64,000 nucleotides of DNA, from positions 372,001 to 436,000 of the forward strand of contig CAVQOG010000008.1 of NCBI GenBank assembly GCA_963714375.1. Reading direction: 5' to 3'. This DNA is from UBA5794 sp963714375. Lineage in GTDB: Bacteria > Actinomycetota > Acidimicrobiia > Spongiisociales > UBA5794. Below are positions 56,563-64,000 of this stretch, in pieces (position 1 is the first letter of the stretch; the number at the start of each line of letters is the position of its first letter). The position numbers were made by a program, and so were the translations under genes. The notes under the pieces were generated by a model, which was not told where the DNA came from, ran no database searches, and saw only the letters and a program-made list of their open reading frames with translations.

Positions 56563-56927
56563 TCCAGCAAGAAACCCGACTCAAGGTTGCCGACAACTCA
56601 GGGGCACGCGAGGTGCTGTGCATCCGTGTGCTCGGCGGATCCGGCAGACGCTATGCCTCCATCGGTGACGTAATCGTCGCAACTGTCAAGGATGCAACCC
56701 CAGGTGGTGGTGTGAAGAAGGGCGAAGTTGTCAAGGCAGTCGTGGTACGCACCGCAAAGGAAAACCGTCGTCAAGATGGCTCCTACATCCGCTTTGATGA
56801 GAACGCGTGTGTCATCATCAACGATCAGCGTCAACCCCGCGGCACCCGCATCTTCGGACCGGTTGCCAGGGAGCTTCGTGACAAGAAGTTCATGCGGATC
56901 GTCTCACTCGCACCGGAGGTGCTGTGA
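56559..56927 (+). CDS. rplN: 50S ribosomal protein L14
   Basis: 122 residues beginning [20 protein letters not shown]; contains the [20 protein letters not shown] loop (about 51-70) and [19 protein letters not shown]. The start at 56559, not an upstream in-frame codon within rpsQ, matches the family. Confidence 0.96.
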   Translation: [122 protein letters not shown]

Positions 56928-57235
56928 TGAAACTGCGCCACGGAGACACAGTCATGGTCATTTCGGGCAAGGATGCCGGAACCGAGTCCAAGATCGCGAG
57001 GGTCTTCCCTGAGAGCAATCGAATCATCGTTGAAGGTGTTGCAACTGCCAAACGTCACCAGCGGGCGACCGGCGAACTCAACACCGGAGGCATTATCGAC
57101 AAGGACATGCCGATCGATGCTTCGAATGTGATGATCGTCTGCCCTGAGTGCGGTCCGACCAAGATTGGTGCTCGTATCGATGACAGCGGAAACAAGTATC
57201 GCGTTTGCCGCAAGTGCGGAGGTGACCTCTCATGA
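56927..57235 (+). CDS. rplX: 50S ribosomal protein L24
   Basis: 102 residues from ATG 56927 (an in-frame GTG lies directly before it). KOW motif in HGDTVMVISGKDAGTESKIA (about 5-24), then IIVEGVATAKRHQ. The C-terminus has two CxxC-type pairs (CPEC and CRKC), a zinc ribbon-like feature. One-base overlap with rplN. Confidence 0.95.
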   Translation: MKLRHGDTVMVISGKDAGTESKIARVFPESNRIIVEGVATAKRHQRATGELNTGGIIDKDMPIDASNVMIVCPECGPTKIGARIDDSGNKYRVCRKCGGDLS

Positions 57236-57789
57236 CTCCACGTCTCAAGGACAAGTACAACACCGAGATCAAGGATCAACTCAAGGTCGATCTCGAACTC
57301 GACAACGTCATGCGGGTGCCACGACTTTCCAAGATCGTGGTCAACATGGGAGCAGGTGACGCCGCAGCCGATGCCAAGCTCATCGACGGCGTCGTCGAGG
57401 ATCTTCGGATCATCACTGGCCAGCAGCCACGCGTGAACCGTGCCCGCAAGTCGGTATCGAACTTCAAGCTTCGTGAGAACCAGGCAATCGGTGCCCACGT
57501 CACCCTCCGGGGAGACCGTATGTGGGAGTTCTTCGATAGGCTTGTGGCTCTCGCGATCCCGCGCATCCGTGACTTCCGCGGGTTGAGCCCAAAGGGCTTT
57601 GACGGGAGAGGGAACTACAGCTTCGGTGTGACCGAGCAGCTGATCTTCCCTGAGATTGACTACGACAAGGTTCAGAAGGTCCGCGGTATGGACATCACAT
57701 TGGTGACGACCGCGGAGACTGACGCTGAGGGGAAAGCTCTCCTCGATGCGTTCGGGTTTCCATTCCGACGACAGCAGGTAGGTGTCTGA
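57232..57789 (+). CDS. rplE: 50S ribosomal protein L5
   Basis: 185 residues; 5S rRNA-binding protein. VMRVPRLSKIVVNMGAGDAA (about 24-43), GQQPRVNRARKSVSNFKLRE and FDGRGNYSFGVTEQLIFPEI are diagnostic. Overlaps rplX by 4 bp and rpsN by 1 bp. Confidence 0.96.
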   Translation: MTPRLKDKYNTEIKDQLKVDLELDNVMRVPRLSKIVVNMGAGDAAADAKLIDGVVEDLRIITGQQPRVNRARKSVSNFKLRENQAIGAHVTLRGDRMWEFFDRLVALAIPRIRDFRGLSPKGFDGRGNYSFGVTEQLIFPEIDYDKVQKVRGMDITLVTTAETDAEGKALLDAFGFPFRRQQVGV

Positions 57790-58094
57790 TGGCGAAAACT
57801 TCAAAGATTGCCAAGAACAACAAGCGCGCAGTGCTCGTCGCACGCTATGCGGACCGACGTGCTGAGCTACTCAAGATCATCAAGGACCCTGAGGCGTCCT
57901 ATGGGGACAAGCGTGAGGCGTACGCCAAGATCGCCAAGATGCCGCGAGATGCGAGCGCTTCGCGATATCGCAATCGATGCAATGTCTCCGGACGTCCACG
58001 CGGGTATTTCCGTAAGTTTGGGTTGTCGCGTATTGCAGTTCGTGAGATGGCTCACCGGGGCGAATTGCCCGGGATCACAAAGGCTTCGTGGTAG
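57789..58094 (+). CDS. rpsN: 30S ribosomal protein S14, long zinc-free form
   Basis: 101 residues with NRCNVSGRPRGYFRKFGLSR (about 62-81) and only one cysteine, so this is the long (C-minus) paralogue rather than the 61-residue zinc form found in the spc operon of many high-GC actinobacteria. Position between rplE and rpsH is standard. Confidence 0.95.
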   Translation: MAKTSKIAKNNKRAVLVARYADRRAELLKIIKDPEASYGDKREAYAKIAKMPRDASASRYRNRCNVSGRPRGYFRKFGLSRIAVREMAHRGELPGITKASW

Positions 58095-58096
58095 TC

Positions 58097-58492
58097 ATGT
58101 ACACAGATCCAATATCTGACATGCTCACGAGGATCCGCAACGCAAATACTGCGCTCCACCCTGAGACCTCGATGCCCTCATCCAAGCTCAAGGAAGAGAT
58201 CGCACGAATCCTCTCCGAGGAGGGCTTCATAGACTCATGGAAGACCCAGGACTCCACGGTCGGAGCCGAGCTTGTGGTGACGCTGCGATACGACGAGCAC
58301 CGCAAGAGTGTGCTCAAAGGGATTCAGCGAATCTCCAAGCCGGGTCATCGCGTGTACAAAGGCGCCAAGGACATTGACCGCATTCGCGGCGGTATCGGTG
58401 TCTCGATTCTTTCAACCTCCACCGGTGTCATGACGGACAGAGAGGCTCGTCGGCGCAACGTCGGCGGCGAGATTCTCTGCAAGGTGTGGTGA
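58097..58492 (+). CDS. rpsH: 30S ribosomal protein S8
   Basis: 131 residues beginning MYTDPISDMLTRIRNANTAL. ISKPGHRVYKGAKDIDRIRG and the C-terminal STSTGVMTDREARRRNVGGE are typical. ATG 58097 is preferred to a GTG at 58088 that overlaps rpsN. It is the translational repressor of the spc operon in E. coli. Confidence 0.95.
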   Translation: MYTDPISDMLTRIRNANTALHPETSMPSSKLKEEIARILSEEGFIDSWKTQDSTVGAELVVTLRYDEHRKSVLKGIQRISKPGHRVYKGAKDIDRIRGGIGVSILSTSTGVMTDREARRRNVGGEILCKVW

Positions 58493-58495
58493 CCC

Positions 58496-59038
58496 ATGAG
58501 TCGTATTGGTAACAGCCCAATCAAGCTGCCAAGTGGCGTCGAGGTCAAGGTCAACGGTGACGTCGTCGAGGTCAAGGGTCCGAAGGGCGCCCTCACCCAG
58601 GCGATCACCGATCCGATCACAGTTTCGATCGACGATGGAACGGTTTCGATTGCGCGGGCAAACGATGAGCGAAACTCGCGGGCCCTTCACGGACTCACAC
58701 GTGCGCTCATCAACAACATGGTCGTCGGTGTGTCCGAGGGATACTCCAAGGAACTAACCGCCGTGGGCGTCGGATACAGGGCGGCACTCAACGGCAAGCA
58801 GCTTGAGCTGCAAGTTGGTTTTTCGCACCCTGTGTCGATCGATGCACCGGACGGGATCACATTTGACGTTCCTGAACCGACGAGGATCATTGTTGGCGGG
58901 ATTGACAAGCAGCTCGTTGGACAGGTGGCAGCGAATATCCGCGCGGTCCGTCCGCCAGAGCCCTACAAGGGCAAAGGCATCCGCTACGTCGACGAGCGTA
59001 TTCGACGCAAGGCAGGTAAGGCAGGTGTAACCGGATGA
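58496..59038 (+). CDS. rplF: 50S ribosomal protein L6
   Basis: 180 residues; SRIGNSPIKLPSGVEVKVNG start and PEPYKGKGIRYVDERIRRKA near the end (about 153-172). Two-domain protein near the sarcin-ricin loop. ATGA overlap with rplR. Confidence 0.96.
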   Translation: MSRIGNSPIKLPSGVEVKVNGDVVEVKGPKGALTQAITDPITVSIDDGTVSIARANDERNSRALHGLTRALINNMVVGVSEGYSKELTAVGVGYRAALNGKQLELQVGFSHPVSIDAPDGITFDVPEPTRIIVGGIDKQLVGQVAANIRAVRPPEPYKGKGIRYVDERIRRKAGKAGVTG

Positions 59039-59388
59039 GGGGTACACGAACAGACGCACGCCGTCGGAGACATTTCAGAGTCCGCAAGTCGGTGCACGGC
59101 ACCCAGGATCGTCCGCGCCTTGCCGTGTTCCGATCGAACAAGCACATCTATGCACAGCTCATTGACGACGACAGTGGCCACACGATCACATCGGCATCGT
59201 CTGGCGAATCTGCCGTCAAGGCTGAGACGCTCACGGTGAGCGCTGCCGAACAGGTCGGGAAACTCATCGGCGCTCGTGCAACGGACAACGGAATCACCAA
59301 GGTCGTGTTCGATCGCGGTGGCTACAAGTACCACGGCCGGATTCAGGCGCTTGCTGATGGCGCCCGTGAAGCCGGACTCGAGTTCTAG
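59035..59388 (+). CDS. rplR: 50S ribosomal protein L18
   Basis: 117 residues. HFRVRKSVHGTQDRPRLAVF (about 16-35) and VVFDRGGYKYHGRIQALADG at the end. 5S rRNA-binding partner of L5. Confidence 0.95.
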   Translation: MRGTRTDARRRRHFRVRKSVHGTQDRPRLAVFRSNKHIYAQLIDDDSGHTITSASSGESAVKAETLTVSAAEQVGKLIGARATDNGITKVVFDRGGYKYHGRIQALADGAREAGLEF

Positions 59389-59397
59389 GAGCGATCG

Positions 59398-60063
59398 ATG
59401 ACGACCAATACGCCAAAGCCGTCAGGCGACCCGAAAGCAGCAGCGCTAGGCGCAGCCGCCGCGGGGAAGTCCGGCAACCAACAAAACAAGAAGCGCGGAC
59501 GTCGCGATGGCGGACGCCCGCGCGAACGCGAACAGTCGGAGTTTGAAGAGCGTGTGATCGCGATCAACCGTGTGGCGAAGGTGGTCAAGGGTGGACGAAG
59601 GTTCTCCTTCACCGCATTGGTTGCCGTCGGAAATGGCAAGGGGAGGGTCGGCGTTGGGTATGGCAAAGCCAAGGAAGTGCCCGCGGCGATCCAGAAGGCT
59701 TTTGAGCTTGCGCGAAAAGAGATGTTCGACGTGCCGATGGCAGGGTCGACCATCATCCATGAGATCATCGGTGTTCAGGGTGCGAGCAGAGTCATGCTGA
59801 AGCCTGCAGCACCCGGTACGGGCGTCATCGCGGGTGGAGCCGTTCGCCAGATTCTCGAGGCTGCTGGCATCCAGAACATTCTTGCCAAGTCCCTCGGTTC
59901 ACCAACCCACATCAACGTTGCGGGTGCGACCGTGGATGCGCTCAAGAGTCAGCAGCGTCCTGACAAGGTCGCCAAGGCCAGAGGCAAGCGTGCGGAAGAG
60001 ATATTCCCACCAGCCTTGCTCGCCGCCTACAACTCGTCAGAGTTGATGAGAACACAGGTATAG
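59398..60063 (+). CDS. rpsE: 30S ribosomal protein S5
   Basis: 221 residues. A basic, non-conserved N-terminus of about 50 residues, then FEERVIAINRVAKVVKGGRR (about 50-69) and the dsRBD-like fold with VGYGKAKEVPAAIQKAFELA, then GAVRQILEAAGIQNILAKSL. It functions in translational accuracy. Confidence 0.96.
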   Translation: MTTNTPKPSGDPKAAALGAAAAGKSGNQQNKKRGRRDGGRPREREQSEFEERVIAINRVAKVVKGGRRFSFTALVAVGNGKGRVGVGYGKAKEVPAAIQKAFELARKEMFDVPMAGSTIIHEIIGVQGASRVMLKPAAPGTGVIAGGAVRQILEAAGIQNILAKSLGSPTHINVAGATVDALKSQQRPDKVAKARGKRAEEIFPPALLAAYNSSELMRTQV

Positions 60064-60067
60064 CGCC

Positions 60068-60253
60068 ATGGCAAAAACACTCAAGATTACGCTGCGTCGC
60101 AGCCTCATCGGTGAGAGGCCGAAGGCTCGCGCAACTATCGAGAGCCTCGGGCTCAGAAAGATCAACTCGAGCGTTGAACGTCCAGACACCGATTCCGTTC
60201 GCGGAATGGTGCATGCGGTCAAGCATCTGCTTGAGGTAGAGGAAATCGGATGA
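60068..60253 (+). CDS. rpmD: 50S ribosomal protein L30
   Basis: 61 residues: LKITLRRSLIGERPKARATI (about 5-24), LGLRKINSSVERPDTDSVRG. Present as in most actinobacteria. It overlaps rplO by 4 bp. Confidence 0.94.
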   Translation: MAKTLKITLRRSLIGERPKARATIESLGLRKINSSVERPDTDSVRGMVHAVKHLLEVEEIG

Positions 60254-60690
60254 AACTCCATCACCTGAGACCCGCCGAGGGTTCCAAGAAACGAAAGATC
60301 CGCGTCGGACGCGGTGAGGCTGGTCGTCGAGGCAAGACGGCTGGTCGCGGAACAAAGGGTCTCAAGGCCCGCAGCAAGGTTCGCCAGGGCTTTGAGGGCG
60401 GTCAGACCCCGTTGCAGCGTCGGTTGCCGAAGCTCAAGGGTTTCAAGAATCCAAATCGTGAAGAGTTCACCGTGATCAATGTTGGTCGCCTTGGTGAACT
60501 CGACGCAGGAACGACCGTGACGCCCGAAACGATGCGCGTGGCCGGACTCGCCAAGAAGCGTGGAAAGATCAAGGTGCTCGGAGAGGGCGACATCAGTGTC
60601 GCGCTCACGATCAAGGCACATGCCTTTTCCGCAGGTGCAGCCGACAAGATCCAGTCCGCTGGTGGCTCAATCGAGGTCATTGAATCGTGA
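60250..60690 (+). CDS. rplO: 50S ribosomal protein L15
   Basis: 146 residues starting MKLHHLRPAEGSKKRKIRVG, with the glycine/arginine-rich GRGEAGRRGKTAGRGTKG segment (about 20-37) and GFEGGQTPLQRRLPKLKGFK. Late assembly protein. 42 bp precede secY. Confidence 0.95.
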   Translation: MKLHHLRPAEGSKKRKIRVGRGEAGRRGKTAGRGTKGLKARSKVRQGFEGGQTPLQRRLPKLKGFKNPNREEFTVINVGRLGELDAGTTVTPETMRVAGLAKKRGKIKVLGEGDISVALTIKAHAFSAGAADKIQSAGGSIEVIES

Positions 60691-60732
60691 CGATCACCAC
60701 CCCACGGACCCTCTAGAACGACTGGACCTCCC

Positions 60733-62040
<1,308 letters not shown>

Positions 62041-62055
62041 GTGGGAGAGAGATAC

Positions 62056-62613
62056 ATGGGACGCCGCATTCTGTTTCTTGGTCCTCCGGGCGCCGGCAAG
62101 GGCACTCAGGCTGAGCTGCTCGCCAAGGTGCTCGGCGTCCCGCACATCTCGACGGGTCAGATGCTCCGGGAAGCAATCGCTGAGGGAACCGAACTCGGAA
62201 GGCAGGTCGAAAAGGTCGTCGCCTCCGGGGCCCTCGTGTCGGATGATCTTGTACTTGCTCTTGTTGTGGAGCGTCTCGGGCGCGATGACGCCCAATGCGG
62301 ATACCTTCTCGACGGCTATCCACGCAATGTTGCCCAAGCAGCGGCTCTTGCAGACGCCATGGGCGATGGCGCGATTGAGGTAGCGCTCCTCCTTGACGTA
62401 GACAACGACGAACTCGTTGCCCGCCTCTTGAAACGTGCCGCAGACCAGGGCCGGGCAGACGATACGGAAGATGTCATCCGACATAGGCTCGACGTGTACC
62501 TCTCTGAGACCATGCCGCTGATTGATCACTATGGAGATGCTGTCATCAACGTCAATGGTGCAGGCGGGATCGAGGAGATCTTCGCCAGAATCGTTCTCGC
62601 TCTCGCGAGATAG
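62056..62613 (+). CDS. adk: adenylate kinase
   Basis: Interconverts ATP, ADP and AMP. 185 residues from ATG 62056, chosen because GGGAGAGAG lies just upstream and the protein begins MGRRILFLGPPGAGKGTQAE (P-loop 9-17). CGYLLDGYPRNVAQAAALAD is the AMP-binding region. The short form without an extended zinc LID is typical of actinobacteria. Confidence 0.93.
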   Translation: MGRRILFLGPPGAGKGTQAELLAKVLGVPHISTGQMLREAIAEGTELGRQVEKVVASGALVSDDLVLALVVERLGRDDAQCGYLLDGYPRNVAQAAALADAMGDGAIEVALLLDVDNDELVARLLKRAADQGRADDTEDVIRHRLDVYLSETMPLIDHYGDAVINVNGAGGIEEIFARIVLALAR

Positions 62614-62618
62614 CGGCC

Positions 62619-63413
62619 ATGAACGGCACTCGCCTCATCACGAAGAAGACGGACGCCGACTTCGAGAAGATGCTTGTCGCTGGCAAGTGCGTTGCTGCGA
62701 TCCATACAGCGACGCGTGAGGCCATCGTGCCGGGTACCACAACTCGCGAACTCGACATGATCGCCAGAGAGGTGCTCAAGGAATGGAATTGCCAATCTTC
62801 ATTCCTTGGTTATGGCGGACCATCCAATCCGTTTCCCGGGGTCATCTGCACCTCTCCCAACTCGGTCATCGTCCACGGCATCCCTGGCGACTACGTTCTG
62901 CGCGACGGTGACATCATTGCGATCGATGCCGGTGCGATCTTTGAGGGCTGGCACGGGGATGCCGCGTTCACGATGGCTGTCGGCGACGTTCCACATGACG
63001 TGGCAAATCTCCTTGATGTGACGGAGAAGGCTCTGTGGGCAGGAATTGAACAGGCCGTTCACAGCAATCGGCTCGGAGACATCGGAGCTGCAGTCGAAGC
63101 AGTTGCCCACCCGCACGGACTCGGGGTTGTCCGCGACTACGTGGGGCATGGCATTGGGAGACAGATGCACGAAGCACCGTCGGTTCCCAATTACGGGCGC
63201 GCTGGCAAGGGGCTGCGGCTCAAGACAGGCATGGCGTTGGCCATCGAGCCAATGTTCAATCTGGGGACTGAGTCATCCAATGTTCTCGACGACGAATGGA
63301 CTGTCGTCACAGCCGATGGCCAGTGGTCTGCACACTTCGAGCACACGGTGCTGCTGACCGAGGCTGGCTCAATCGTATCGACCCTTCCCGAGCCGCAACT
63401 CGTCACGCCTTAA
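62619..63413 (+). CDS. map: methionine aminopeptidase, type I
   Basis: Removes N-terminal Met from new proteins; 264 residues. All five metal ligands are visible: Asp103 and Asp114 (IAIDAGAIFEGWHGDAAF), His177 (GHGIGRQMHEAP), Glu210 (LAIEPMF) and Glu241 (FEHTVLLTE). It ends the spc operon here; infA, rpmJ and rpsM, which often follow, are not present in the next 590 bp. Confidence 0.95.
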   Translation: MNGTRLITKKTDADFEKMLVAGKCVAAIHTATREAIVPGTTTRELDMIAREVLKEWNCQSSFLGYGGPSNPFPGVICTSPNSVIVHGIPGDYVLRDGDIIAIDAGAIFEGWHGDAAFTMAVGDVPHDVANLLDVTEKALWAGIEQAVHSNRLGDIGAAVEAVAHPHGLGVVRDYVGHGIGRQMHEAPSVPNYGRAGKGLRLKTGMALAIEPMFNLGTESSNVLDDEWTVVTADGQWSAHFEHTVLLTEAGSIVSTLPEPQLVTP

Positions 63414-63502
63414 AGATTTCCTCGGCTGTTGCCGACATCTGTGGCATGTGTGCCAACTCTGTCTAGTGTTGAGACCTCGAAAAGTAGCGTGTGGAGTGAT
63501 CA

Positions 63503-64000
63503 TGAAGAAATATGCCATCGTCCTTGCCGTTGTTGGCGTTGTGGCAGCGTCGTGCTCGTCCGATGACGCATCGTCAACAACCACAGTGCCTGTCACGCTC
63601 ACATCGACTTCGTCGACAACCACAGCGCCGACAACGACCACGGTTCCTGAGACAACGACCACGGTCACTGAGACGACCACGACGTCGCCAACAACAACGA
63701 CGACCCCACCAGCTGCCGTCAAAGTTGAACTCTCCGACGAAGGGATCCAGGCAGGCGACCAGTGGATCTACTTCGGATTCGATGACGACGATGCCGTGAC
63801 GCACATCTCAGGAGTTCTCGGTGCCCCCTCCAAGGACACGGGCTGGATCGGTCCCTTCGGTGACTACGGGGTCTGCCTCGGGCCGAAGATGCGAGCGGTC
63901 GAGTGGGGTTCGCTCGTCACGCTGTACACCAACGGCGACACAGATTTCTGGTTCGGTGGAGTTGAGCATTTCTACGGCTACTACTACACGGACGTCACGA
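63503..64000 (+). CDS. lipoprotein with Thr-rich linker, partial
   Basis: Runs off the window end after 166 codons. Signal peptide KKYAIVLAVVGVVAASC with lipobox Cys18, then a threonine-rich linker (about residues 24-72, TTTVP-type runs, likely spanning the wall) and the start of a globular domain (DQWIYFGFDDDDAVTHISGV). The family of the domain is not recognised. ATG 63503 begins the first complete signal peptide. The 89 bp after map are unremarkable. Confidence 0.8.

Overview
The window is chromosomal DNA of an actinomycete (Actinomycetota), plausibly class Acidimicrobiia. Evidence read from the sequence: the order rpmG – MaoC/Had-type dehydratase – tRNA-Trp – secE – nusG – rplK – rplA matches the mycobacterial rpmG–hadABC–trpT–secE–nusG locus; RpoC carries the long charged insert near its N-terminus typical of actinobacterial beta-prime subunits; and form II CO-dehydrogenase-like and nuo clusters are common in aerobic, soil or aquatic actinobacteria. 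The class-level assignment is inference.

Layout. (1) 1-3.4 kb: the 3' end of a nuoN from a complex I operon that lies outside the window, a polymer-forming (bactofilin-like) membrane protein overlapping it, and a convergent alkaline-phosphatase-superfamily gene. (2) 3.5-13.8 kb: a second complex I operon, nuoABCDHIJKLMN, without nuoE, nuoF and nuoG. (3) 14.1-23.3 kb: a universal stress protein, a DsrE-like protein and a form II molybdenum hydroxylase (cox) cluster with its maturation genes: MoxR ATPase, VWA protein, two XdhC/CoxI-family proteins, CoxG, structural subunits in the order S-L-M, and a MobA-like nucleotidyltransferase. (4) 23.3-27.8 kb: HIT hydrolase, MidA/NDUFAF7-type methyltransferase, a 5'-truncated immune-inhibitor-A-like fragment, HtpX and a methyltransferase-like protein. 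(5) 27.9-30.1 kb: a tRNA and mobile-DNA patch with tRNA-Tyr, a broken tRNA-Thr, an intact tRNA-Thr, a 25-bp copy of its 3' end, an IS481-family element inserted in a dispersed repeat, and tRNA-Met. (6) 30.1-33.5 kb: tuf copy 1, rpmG, a fused dehydratase, and an ECF sigma/anti-sigma pair. (7) 33.6-63.4 kb: tRNA-Trp, secE-nusG-rplKA, rplJL, rpoBC, an M50 protease, then the joined str, S10 and spc operons through secY-adk-map, with tuf copy 2 between fusA and rpsJ. (8) 63.5 kb to the end: a partial lipoprotein gene.

The genes are mostly core energy metabolism plus transcription and translation. What stands out is the DNA between and at the ends of them. (a) Degenerate tandem arrays, all with a 7-bp period, sit in many intergenic regions from 29.8 kb rightward and have entered the 3' coding ends of rplD, rpsC and an M50 protease. 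(b) Dispersed repeats of about 175-185 bp, bounded by C-run/G-run hairpins and containing several internal stem-loops, occur at four sites; they supply the stop codons of two convergent genes and the ribosome-binding site of another, and one is interrupted by the IS. (c) The two tuf genes appear identical over a tract that ends exactly one base before the next start codon, and their codon usage differs from every neighbour.
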